DNA of 12,472 bases from NCBI GenBank assembly GCA_019347795.1, contig JAHWKS010000057.1:1-12472 (forward strand), in the 5' to 3' direction. Each line of letters starts with the position of its first letter. Position 1 is the first letter of the stretch. The notes under the pieces are model-generated. The model searched no databases and was not told the origin of the DNA. It was given only the letters and a program-made list of their open reading frames with translations. Below are positions 6,143 to 12,472 of this stretch, one piece after another. Position numbers and translations under genes: made by a program. The DNA is from Planctomycetota bacterium (lineage in GTDB: Bacteria; Planctomycetota; Planctomycetia; Pirellulales; Pirellulaceae).

Positions 6143-8341
6143 CTATCGCACCGCTTCGAAGAATTCTTCGGCGGCGCCGTGGAGGGGGAGGAGGGGCCAG
6201 TGGGCGGCTTGCTCCAGGGGGATCAGTTGCTCGCGCTCCAGGAAGTGCTCGTCGCGATAGATCGTCTCCAGCGCGGCCCGCACCAGCTTGGGCGAGGCGT
6301 CCGCTCGCACGGTGAGAAAGGCCGCCGTCTTGAGCGTGAGAAGGCCGTCATCGGGGATCTTACCGCGCATCGGCGCCGGGACGTCGTCCGGCTCCAGCCG
6401 CGCGATCTTTAAGCTGTGGTCGGATTCGGCGATCACGAGCGCCCTGTCGATCGGCAGCAATTTCAACTCCGGCCGGGTCAGCAGGCGCCGCAAAGCCGGG
6501 CTGTCGAACCCGCTGATGACGAACGCCCCGTCGATTCTTTCGTCGCGCAGCAAGTCGCTGAACGACGCCTCGGAACGCGAAACGTCTTGATCCTGAATCC
6601 CGTAATACTCCAGAACCGTGAGAGCCGTGTTGCGGGTGCCCGATCCCGGTTTGCCGAGCGCGACGGACGCTCCTTTCAAGCCGGCGAGGGACTCGATGCC
6701 GCTTCCTTCGCGCACCACCACCAGCACCATCTCCTCGTAGAGCGGCGTGACGACCGCCAGGCGCCGCGACATGAGGGCGTCGGACTGGAGCAGCCCCAGC
6801 TCCGCCTGCCCGGTTTGGAGCAACTCGCGATTGGCGTAGGCGCCGGCGGTCTCCAGCACTCTCACCGGTCGCGGCACGTGCTCGCGAAGCCGCTCGGCCA
6901 GCAACTCGCTCACGCGATGATACATCCCTCCGCCGGCGCCCGCGGCGATGCGAATCTGCGGCGGCAGCGGGGCCTCGCGCAGCAGCCACCCCGCCAGCAG
7001 TGCAGCCGCCATCACCGCCGCGCCGATTAGCAGCCACTGCGTTCGCATCTGCCAGTGGGTGGGCGAGTAGACGCGGCGCCCCAGCATCGCCGCCACCAGC
7101 GGCACGCCGGCGGTCCAACTCGCCGCTCGCTCCGCCAGACTTCGCCGCCGGGCGCGGACCGGGAGTCCCGCCAGGTAGCGGCGCATCTCATCCGCGACTT
7201 CTTCCGCGGTCGCATATCGTTGCGCAGGGTTCTTGTGCAGGCATTTCAGGCAGACGGTTTCTAACTCGCGATCCACTTCGGGGTTCACGACGTGCGGCGG
7301 GAGCGGGTCCTTGTGGATCACATCAAGAATGATGTCCACCACGGAATCGCCCGAGAAGGGCGGCCGGCCCGTGAGCATCTCGTACAGCACCGCCCCCAAC
7401 GAGTAGACATCAGCGGCGGGGCCGATCTCGTCTCGCCGGCCCGCCGCCTGCTCCGGCGCCATGTAGCTGGGCGTGCCGACGGCCGCGCCCGAGGCCGTGA
7501 AGTGCGCGTCCTGGTTGAGATCCTTCGCCAGGCCGAAATCGGTGATCTGCGGCTCGTCGCGCTCGTCAATCAGCACGTTGGCCGGCTTTAAGTCGCGATG
7601 CAGGATTTCGTGCTCGTGGGCGCATTGCACGGCCCGGGCGATCAGCTCCAGGTATCGCGCCGCCCGCTCCGGCGGCAGCGGGCCGTCGGCGACTTCCTGG
7701 GCGAGGGTGCGGCCTTCCACGTACTCCATGGTGAAGTAGTGCCGGCCGCCGATCTCGTCCATCTCGTAGACGTTGACGATGTGGGGATGGCCGAGCTTCC
7801 CCGCCGCCTGAGCCTCGGCGTAGAAGCGGCGAATCTCCGCCTCGGAAGCGAATTCGCCCGCCAGGATCATCTTCAGCGCGACGATCCGATCCAGGCTGAT
7901 CTGCCGCGCCTTGTACACCACGCCCATCCCGCCCCGGCCGAGCATCTCCAGCAGTTCGAACTCGCCGAGCACGCGCCCCGCCAGATTGCCGGATGAACTG
8001 TCGAAGACCGGGAGCGAGGGATGGCCCGGGGAAAGTTCGATTGTGGGCGCGGCGCCGGGGTCGTGGTTGCGCGCGTCCATCGCCACCGTCTCCGCCGGCG
8101 CCCGGCGATCCTCGTCGCCGGATTCTGCCTCCGCCGCCACTTCCGTCTCCAAGGGGCCGGCCATGTGATCGACGAGATCGGCCGTGTCGAGCAACTCTTT
8201 CAACTCCTCCGCAAAATCGGGATGCTCGGCGAGCATCGCCTGGGCGTCGAAGCCGGCCTCGGCGTCGCAGCGGCGCAGGTACTCGGCCAGGAGCTGGTCG
8301 AGCGTCGCTTCGCGAGGCGACGGGTTATCAGCCGGAGGCAT
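6143..8341 (-). CDS. Ser/Thr protein kinase fused to TAXI-type solute-binding domain
   Basis: This 732-residue protein combines a cytosolic eukaryotic-like Ser/Thr kinase with an extracytoplasmic binding domain. Residues 1-65 are the helical N-terminal region common in planctomycete kinases (LDQLLAEYLRRCDAEAGF). The kinase spans about 127-391: Gly-rich loop GRGGMG 135-140, catalytic Lys157 in VALK, HRDLKPANV with Asp250 and Asn255, DFG with Asp268, and APEQ 295-298. All key residues are present, so it should be active. One membrane segment (about 434-454) follows an Arg-rich juxtamembrane stretch, giving an N-in orientation. Residues about 461-732 match TAXI/NMT1-like periplasmic proteins: RIAAGAGGGMYHRVSELLAE, GQAELGLLQSD, LKGASVALGKPGSGTRNTA. 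The expected role is a receptor kinase sensing a small ligand outside the membrane. The ATG at 8341 is preferred by content; a GTG at 8413 would add 24 residues, and neither has a good ribosome site. It lies 127 bp downstream of hisI. Confidence 0.93.
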   Translation of the reverse strand: MPPADNPSPREATLDQLLAEYLRRCDAEAGFDAQAMLAEHPDFAEELKELLDTADLVDHMAGPLETEVAAEAESGDEDRRAPAETVAMDARNHDPGAAPTIELSPGHPSLPVFDSSSGNLAGRVLGEFELLEMLGRGGMGVVYKARQISLDRIVALKMILAGEFASEAEIRRFYAEAQAAGKLGHPHIVNVYEMDEIGGRHYFTMEYVEGRTLAQEVADGPLPPERAARYLELIARAVQCAHEHEILHRDLKPANVLIDERDEPQITDFGLAKDLNQDAHFTASGAAVGTPSYMAPEQAAGRRDEIGPAADVYSLGAVLYEMLTGRPPFSGDSVVDIILDVIHKDPLPPHVVNPEVDRELETVCLKCLHKNPAQRYATAEEVADEMRRYLAGLPVRARRRSLAERAASWTAGVPLVAAMLGRRVYSPTHWQMRTQWLLIGAAVMAAALLAGWLLREAPLPPQIRIAAGAGGGMYHRVSELLAERLREHVPRPVRVLETAGAYANRELLQTGQAELGLLQSDALMSRRLAVVTPLYEEMVLVVVREGSGIESLAGLKGASVALGKPGSGTRNTALTVLEYYGIQDQDVSRSEASFSDLLRDERIDGAFVISGFDSPALRRLLTRPELKLLPIDRALVIAESDHSLKIARLEPDDVPAPMRGKIPDDGLLTLKTAAFLTVRADASPKLVRAALETIYRDEHFLEREQLIPLEQAAHWPLLPLHGAAEEFFEAVR

Positions 8342-8468
8342 GGAGGATGGAGACGCGGAAAAAGGAAACGAGGGAACGGGAGAGGGACGCACGACTGACG
8401 TGCATGCTTTCACTATATCGACTACGAACCGCGGCGAAAGAGATTCTGACGCCGCCTAGGTGGCCCGG

Positions 8469-8855
8469 TCAGGGCTTGTAGATTTCGGCAGGATCGACCA
8501 GCCGTTCCGCGATCACTTCCAGGCCTTCGGGCGTGACGCGGCGGAAGAAGCAGCTTTTGTAGCCTTCGTGGCAGGCGGCGCCGGTCTGGCGGACGCGGAG
8601 AAGGATCGTGTCGGCGTCGCAATCGACGCAGATTTCCTCGACCGATTGAACGTGGCCGCTTTCCTCCCCCTTTCGCCAGAGACGCTTGCGGCTGCGGCTG
8701 TAGTAGACGGCGCGGCCGGTGCGGAGCGTCTCTTCATACGCATCGCGATTCATCCAGGCCAACATCAGCACCTGGCCGGACTGTGCGTCCTGGGCGATGG
8801 CCGGCAGCAGGCCGCCGCCCGCGTCGAAGTCAGGACCGCCGCGGCTCGGTTTCAT
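8469..8855 (-). CDS. hisI: Phosphoribosyl-AMP cyclohydrolase HisI
   Basis: This 128-residue cytosolic enzyme opens the adenine ring of phosphoribosyl-AMP in the third step of histidine synthesis. The conserved blocks are [20 protein letters not shown] (residues 27-46), [18 protein letters not shown] (51-68) and [12 protein letters not shown] (77-88). Asp78, Asp80 and Asp82 fit the magnesium site, and Cys79, Cys95 and Cys102 fit the zinc site, with the 16- and 7-residue spacing known for HisI. The length is that of a stand-alone HisI; there is no HisE domain and no other his gene nearby. The start at 8855 has GGGAG a few bases upstream, and that site lies inside the preceding small gene, which overlaps by 26 bp. 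This suggests coupling to the small membrane protein. Confidence 0.97.
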   Translation of the reverse strand: MKPSRGGPDFDAGGGLLPAIAQDAQSGQVLMLAWMNRDAYEETLRTGRAVYYSRSRKRLWRKGEESGHVQSVEEICVDCDADTILLRVRQTGAACHEGYKSCFFRRVTPEGLEVIAERLVDPAEIYKP

Positions 8856-8970
8856 CGCTCTCCCGAGACCGTGCGACCCAGGCCAACAGCACGCCCGAGA
8901 TCAGGCCGGTCAAATAGATCGCGAGAGAAACCACCAGCTCATTCGCTGTAAAGTGGGCAAGCAACTCCAT
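8830..8970 (-). CDS. Small single-pass membrane protein, 46 aa
   Basis: This short ORF starts with ATG at 8970 and ends with TGA at 8830-8832. It encodes 46 residues beginning [20 protein letters not shown], continuing [16 protein letters not shown] and ending SDETEPRRS. One hydrophobic helix (about residues 12-32) is followed by a positively charged, then acidic, tail, so it is probably a single-pass inner-membrane protein with its C-terminus in the cytosol. The ribosome site AGAGGAG lies 8 bp before the ATG, one of the best in the window, and a TACAAT -10-like box lies upstream. It overlaps the hisI start by 26 bp in a different frame, so hisI is probably translated from the same message. 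I do not recognise a family. The evidence that it is real is the strong ribosome site, membrane-like composition and tight arrangement with hisI. Confidence 0.68.
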   Translation of the reverse strand: MELLAHFTANELVVSLAIYLTGLISGVLLAWVARSRESDETEPRRS

Positions 8971-9042
8971 GAGCAGGCTCCTCTAAGTAGCGATTCAGGG
9001 AAGGAAATGACAACGCCCGGTGCCGACGCCCGCCATATTGTA
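8962..9042 (-). promoter_or_regulatory. Possible promoter (-10 TACAAT) and ribosome site before the small gene and hisI
   Basis: On the minus strand TACAAT (9042-9037) matches five of six -10 positions. The -35 position, about 17-18 bp upstream, is only TTTCCT-like. Transcription would start near 9030 and reach the strong ribosome site AGAGGAG at 8985-8979, ahead of the ATG at 8970. This would drive the small membrane gene, hisI and perhaps the kinase. Confidence 0.33.
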
Positions 9043-9139
9043 ACGGTTCTCGGCGCGGTTAGGAAACTGGGAATTCCGATGCCTCCGGCGCCTGGGAGGC
9101 AACTCCACCGTCACCGCTACGGTCAAGAACTTCGAAGCT

Positions 9140-9317
9140 CCCGGCGCCAGCCGGCGGGAGTTTCCCTCAATCCGCCAAACACGACGACGACCCCGCTCCC
9201 TCCCCTTTCGATTTCCGGCGCCATTCGGCGCCGGAAATCGAAAGGGAAGAAAACACTGCGACGCATGTCAAGGCGTCATAGGTGACTTGCTGGAAACTCC
9301 CACCGGCTGGCGCCGGG
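9140..9317. repeat. Palindromic element: 26-bp inverted repeat around a 20-bp perfect hairpin
   Basis: The outer arms are 9140-9165 and 9292-9317, complementary over 26 bp with one mismatch; they share CCCGGCGCCAGCCGG and GGGAGTTTCC. Inside lies a perfect 20-bp hairpin: left arm CCCTTTCGATTTCCGGCGCC at 9203-9222, loop ATTC, right arm 9227-9246. The two symmetries are centred within about 5 bp of each other, so the whole 178 bp can fold as one long structure. It lies between the DUF4279/fragment region and the small membrane gene. No T-run follows on either strand and no ORF is inside, so it looks more like a miniature mobile or REP-like element than a terminator. Confidence 0.8.
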
Positions 9318-9385
9318 GGCATCTGAAGTGACAACAGCCAGTCTCCTGCCGATTGCACTCTTTCCCGGCGTTACAACGTCGATTG

Positions 9386-9591
9386 GCGCCGAGGGTTCCG
9401 GCGAATTCGGACAAGCATCGGCTTGCGGCGAACTCGGCCAGGCGTGGGCGACGAATTCCCGACGTGCTGCAATTGCTGCGCCATGCGCGGGATCGGGTTT
9501 CAGCCGCTCCTGAAAGTTATTACTTGGCATATGCCCCCAACCGACGGAGAACCGCCAGCTCGCAATCGCCGTCGGTCCGAAACCGCCACTC
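9386..9591 (-). pseudogene. Degenerate copy of the 3' end of the gene ending at 10175
   Basis: This stretch is clearly similar to 10190-10400, the end of the large PEPCK-like gene, in the same orientation. Read on the minus strand it gives EWRFRTD and VLRRLGAYAK (stop), then QERLKPDPAHGAAIAARREF. After a 1-base loss in the nucleotide alignment it gives RLAEFAASRCLSEFAGTLGA. The intact gene has EWYERRLRT, LLRRLEGYINHYPEERLRTD, GATIAARRQFVAE and RLAEFSASRSLDEFSGTIGA. The copy has a frameshift, in-frame stops and no N-terminal portion, so it is dead. Together with the intact end it forms a direct repeat that brackets the DUF4279 gene. Confidence 0.85.
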
Positions 9592-9681
9592 GCACCACCA
9601 AGTCCTTAAAGGGCGAACCACACGTTGAAAAAAACCGACAACGTAATTCGCTCCGATGCATTGCTTTGCTTGGTCGGCGCG

Positions 9682-10131
9682 TTACGCAATGACGATGGAG
9701 ACGCCAAACGGTATTTCCAATTCGGTAAACATCTCCAGACAAGTATGCGGAACCTGTACGCCAGCATGATCGCAATTTGATCGATAACCAAGGAACACGT
9801 CAACGGTCACCGTGCGTTTCAGGTCGAGAAGATACTCCTTGTTCGGCTTGAGTTCGGCCCAAAGTGCATTGATATGGTGTTCCAGCGGTTCGTCTTCGGC
9901 GATGTCCGGTGAATACGACCACATGTCGTGTTTGTAGGGTGGAGAGCGTGCTCCGCGACGGTGCGCATTCGTGGGAGTGATTCCAAGGCGCGTCGTGATT
10001 TCGTCGAGGTCGGGAATGTTGCCGAAGATTCGGAGCGACGCGGAGTACGCGAAGTATGTTTCTTCGTCGGGCTCTTTGCCCTTGAGCCATCCGCGGAGTG
10101 TCCTGAACAATTTCTGTTCTTCGGCGTTCAA
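9682..10131 (-). CDS. DUF4279 domain protein
   Basis: This 149-residue soluble protein fits DUF4279 from about residue 27 on: SASLRIFGNIPDLDEITTRL, then LGITPTNAHRRGA, then DMWSYSPD, EDEPLEHHINALWAELKP and later VDVFLGYRS, ending near LEMFTELEIPFGVSIVI. The family has no established function; members are small cytosolic proteins often found as scattered accessory genes. The start is TTG at 10131, chosen because AGGAGGTG (10145-10138) lies 6 bp upstream and no ATG or GTG fits the site. It begins 43 bp after the stop of the large gene and is probably cotranscribed with it. It lies between the intact 3' end of that gene and a decayed copy, which suggests it arrived with a duplication or insertion. 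Its base composition is less GC-rich than its neighbours, consistent with recent acquisition. Confidence 0.85.
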   Translation of the reverse strand: MNAEEQKLFRTLRGWLKGKEPDEETYFAYSASLRIFGNIPDLDEITTRLGITPTNAHRRGARSPPYKHDMWSYSPDIAEDEPLEHHINALWAELKPNKEYLLDLKRTVTVDVFLGYRSNCDHAGVQVPHTCLEMFTELEIPFGVSIVIA

Positions 10132-10137
10132 TTAATC

Positions 10138-10145
10138 CACCTCCT
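10138..10145 (-). promoter_or_regulatory. Strong Shine-Dalgarno AGGAGGTG before a TTG start
   Basis: Reading the minus strand, AGGAGGTG is followed by GATTAA and then TTG at 10131. It is the best ribosome site in the window and decides the unusual TTG start of the DUF4279 gene. Confidence 0.75.
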
Positions 10146-10174
10146 ATCACCTGTCGACCGCAGACGCCGTCGCC

Positions 10175-12472
10175 TCACCATGTGGGTTGGGCGCCGATGG
10201 TTCCGCTGAATTCGTCCAACGATCGGCTCGCGGAGAACTCGGCGAGCCGCTCGGCGACGAATTGACGACGGGCTGCGATTGTGGCGCCGAGTGCAGGATC
10301 GGTCCTCAGCCGCTCCTCAGGATAATGGTTGATATACCCCTCCAGGCGGCGGAGCAGCGATTCTTCGCGGTCGCGGGCGGTGCGCAGGCGCCGCTCGTAC
10401 CACTCGCTTTCCAAGAGCGCCTGGCGGGTGAAGAGGCGGCGGATTTCCGGGTCGTGTTCGGTGCGGCCCTCGTAGTCGCCGCGGGCCATGATCGTCACCA
10501 GCCCCCGCAGCGGCGGGCACAGCTCCTCGATCGTGCCGTCTTCAAAGTATTGCCGGGCGACCCGCTGGTGGGCCTCGCATATGTACTTCACGCCGTCGAG
10601 AAATGATTGCGGGTCCTGCGTTTCGGGGCGGAGTATCGACTCGTCGAACACCTTGTCGGGATGGTCGAACACCCGGCCGAAGAACCGCAGCACGAACCGC
10701 TGGGTGATGCGATAGCCGAGCCGGCCGGCGGGGATCCGCTCGCCGCCGCGGTGGATGTCCTCCACCCGCTCCAGCATCCCGTTCTCGATGAGGAACTCCG
10801 GCCGCCGCTCCTCGGGCGTCATGCGGCACCAGATCTCGGGCACAAGCAGGCTCAGATCGTGATCGAACCGCTGCCGCGGGCCAACGTGCCCGGCGGCGGT
10901 GGAGAAGCCGGCGTGGCCGGTGAGGATCATCGCCACGAGCGCCGCGTTCAAGTCGGCCGCGGGACGCAGGGCGTTGAACGGACCCTTGGTGAGCGCCCCT
11001 TCGCTGCCGGCGCCGGTGGTGGAGGGACTCTTGCCGGTCAACGACGCGACGTAGTCCATGAACAGCTCGGGCAGCTCCTGGTAGTGAATCGGGCTGTACA
11101 CCGCGAGGCTGCGGATGCCGCGTTCCGGGTCGGGCGGATTGTTTCGTCGCCCGGCGATCACGGCGCCGACCGGGAGCGGGACCGGCTTCTCGGCGGGAAT
11201 CGCGCGGAACAGCCGCGTTCCCATCTCGGCCACGTAGCGGTCGAGCGGATTGGTCATATCGGGCCGATCCTGCAAGTACCGCGGATTCTTGGAAGGCCGG
11301 CCGTCCACCTGCCGCGGGTTGGAGGAGCACACCACGTAGCCGCTCTCGCCTTTCTTCACCGAGCGGAGGAGCTTCTTCATCGGCGGCGTGAAGGCGTCGA
11401 AATCGACAACCTTCTCCATCATCTCGGCCACGTCGGCTCGCGTGAGCGGCTCGAAGTTGGAAATGAAGTTCACATCGCTGCGGGCGAGGTCCGCCTCGGC
11501 CTGACGGTCGAAGCCGCGATGGATGGCCTCGTCGGGCCGCTGGAACAGCCGGTACTCGCAGTTGATCACGAACTTGTACGCATCGACGGGATGTCCTTCC
11601 GGCGCGTGCTCGACAAAGCGGGCCGGCGCCGTGACCGAGGAGCTGATGTCGTCCTCGGTCTGAACCTTCGCCGCGGGGGCAAAGTCCTGCCGCACCTTGA
11701 ATAGCCGCCAGCCCCGATCGCCGTGAAAGCCGACGCGGAGGTAAAACCCCACCAGCTTGCGGTCGTGCAGCTTCAGCTCGTTGCCGGGATCGCCGTTCAC
11801 CAGGTCCACGGCGAAGTGCTCGAGCCAGTTATCGCCCCACTCCGGCTTGTGAAACCGCTTGATGAGGAACGCCAGAGAGAGGATGCGTTTGGGAATGGAG
11901 TTGAGCCAGGTGTTGTACTCGTCGCGATAGTCGTCTGACGGGGTGAGCAGTTTGATCACGCTCCCCAGGGACCGCTTGGGGCTAAGGATCGGCCGGCTGG
12001 GATACGTCGCGTAGCTCTGCTCGGCCAATATCTCCGGGCGCCAGCGGTCGGTGTAATCCCGCTGAAAAATCTCCTGCACTTGCTTGATGTCTTCCTCGAA
12101 GTCGGCGACGAAGATCGGCCCGTACTGCATGTAGTCCCAGAGCGACTTGCTGATCTCGCTCTTCCCGCCGCCGCTCACCGTGCACGGTTTGTGGCAGAAG
12201 ACCCCTTCGCCCGTCGTGCCGATCAGCCGCCAGCTCGGCGCCGAGGGATGCTTCTCCATGCGAATCTTGTAACCCGACGGCGCCATGTAGATGCGGCCGG
12301 GCAGAAGCGGGATCGACTGCGGCCGGCCGTTGCGGGTCCAGCGGATCGTCTGCTCCCGCAGATCCGCCAGGGCGTCCTCGGGGATGTAATGAAGCTGCGG
12401 GTGGCGGCGATCGACCCCGTATCCCTCTTCGCGGAAGTCGATCCAGGAAGCGTAGTCCCGCACCAGGTCGTC
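10175..12472 (-). CDS. Large PEPCK-like protein, possibly PPi-type phosphoenolpyruvate carboxykinase (5' partial)
   Basis: The frame is open to the right edge, giving 765 C-terminal residues of a bigger soluble protein. Counting from the GTG at 12463, a P-loop-like segment CTVSGGGKSEISKS holds Lys101, and DFEED begins at Asp121. The 20-residue Lys-to-Asp spacing equals that between the kinase-1a Lys and the metal-binding Asp pair of GTP-PEPCK. Later come NPRYLQ (393-398), VIAGRRNNP (435-443) and STTGAGSEGALTKGPFNALR (481-500). These resemble PEPCK's Asn-Ser-Arg segment, GGRRP, and TAAAE...DPFAMRPF, in the same order but with long insertions. Pyrophosphate-type PEPCKs are about 1100 residues and diverged in this way; they interconvert oxaloacetate plus PPi with PEP, CO2 and Pi. 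The class is inferred from remembered motifs, not from a search. An unknown kinase-like fold remains possible. The DUF4279 gene follows at 43 bp. Confidence 0.6.
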   Translation of the reverse strand, partial: DDLVRDYASWIDFREEGYGVDRRHPQLHYIPEDALADLREQTIRWTRNGRPQSIPLLPGRIYMAPSGYKIRMEKHPSAPSWRLIGTTGEGVFCHKPCTVSGGGKSEISKSLWDYMQYGPIFVADFEEDIKQVQEIFQRDYTDRWRPEILAEQSYATYPSRPILSPKRSLGSVIKLLTPSDDYRDEYNTWLNSIPKRILSLAFLIKRFHKPEWGDNWLEHFAVDLVNGDPGNELKLHDRKLVGFYLRVGFHGDRGWRLFKVRQDFAPAAKVQTEDDISSSVTAPARFVEHAPEGHPVDAYKFVINCEYRLFQRPDEAIHRGFDRQAEADLARSDVNFISNFEPLTRADVAEMMEKVVDFDAFTPPMKKLLRSVKKGESGYVVCSSNPRQVDGRPSKNPRYLQDRPDMTNPLDRYVAEMGTRLFRAIPAEKPVPLPVGAVIAGRRNNPPDPERGIRSLAVYSPIHYQELPELFMDYVASLTGKSPSTTGAGSEGALTKGPFNALRPAADLNAALVAMILTGHAGFSTAAGHVGPRQRFDHDLSLLVPEIWCRMTPEERRPEFLIENGMLERVEDIHRGGERIPAGRLGYRITQRFVLRFFGRVFDHPDKVFDESILRPETQDPQSFLDGVKYICEAHQRVARQYFEDGTIEELCPPLRGLVTIMARGDYEGRTEHDPEIRRLFTRQALLESEWYERRLRTARDREESLLRRLEGYINHYPEERLRTDPALGATIAARRQFVAERLAEFSASRSLDEFSGTIGAQPTW

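Larger units (their letters stand above)
8971..9681. other. Gene-free stretch with promoter, palindrome and gene remnant
   Basis: No intact coding frame is convincing in these 711 bp. They contain the promoter-like TACAAT, the nested palindromic element (9140-9317), the degenerate 3' gene copy (9386-9591) and about 90 bp of unassigned sequence after the DUF4279 stop. I see no clear terminator with a T-run. Confidence 0.7.

Noticed and set aside
9081..9100. Short GCCTCC/GGAGGC inverted repeat as a further palindrome copy
   Set aside because: The stem is only 6 bp and similarity to the 26-bp arms is too weak to support it.
9203..9246. Perfect hairpin as a rho-independent terminator
   Set aside because: No run of T follows it on either strand, and it sits inside a larger inverted repeat.
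9276..9530. 84-codon minus-strand frame as a small gene
   Set aside because: Its first half matches the end of the PEPCK-like protein and then shifts frame, so it is part of the degenerate copy.
10607..11704. 365-codon open frame on the plus strand
   Set aside because: It is antisense to the PEPCK-like gene, has no recognisable motif and shows shadow-type composition.

Overview
The window is GC-rich chromosomal DNA that looks planctomycete (Pirellulales-like). The signs are a Ser/Thr kinase with the N-terminal region typical of planctomycete kinases, a short zinc-ribbon membrane protein with Pro/Ala-rich NPYAP-type linker repeats, an isolated hisI, few strong Shine-Dalgarno sites, and scattered copies of a repeat built on CCACGGATGAACACAGATGG. 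This placement is an inference from gene types and style; there is no rRNA or other marker gene. Almost all real genes lie on the minus strand.

Layout, left to right. (1) 1-2431, minus: two unrecognised genes overlapping by 4 bp (ATGA); the downstream one runs off the left edge. (2) 2511-4441, minus: an APC-superfamily amino acid permease followed, again through an ATGA overlap, by a DUF488 protein. (3) 4562-5215, plus: a zinc-ribbon membrane protein, divergent from the permease. (4) 5216-6142: a gene-poor island holding a decayed Rpn/YhgA-like PD-(D/E)XK nuclease gene, with three copies of the short repeat around it, one of them inverted. (5) 6143-8970, minus: a small membrane protein missed by ordinary length cut-offs, hisI, and a kinase joined through one membrane segment to a TAXI-type solute-binding domain. 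(6) 8971-9681: no intact gene. It holds a possible promoter, a nested palindromic element (perfect 20-bp hairpin inside a 26-bp inverted repeat) and a degenerate copy of the 3' end of the gene at the right edge. (7) 9682-12472, minus: a DUF4279 protein downstream of a large 5'-truncated gene. The large gene carries motifs resembling phosphoenolpyruvate carboxykinase and may be the pyrophosphate-dependent type.

The items most worth following up are the kinase-TAXI receptor fusion, the DUF4279 gene bracketed by an intact and a decayed copy of the same 3' gene end, the PEPCK-like giant protein, the unrecognised coupled pair at the left edge, and the nested palindrome. I see no CRISPR array, tRNA, rRNA, transposase or recognisable defence operon. 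Nothing here is a clear new multi-gene system; the closest candidates are the left-edge pair and the DUF4279 cassette.
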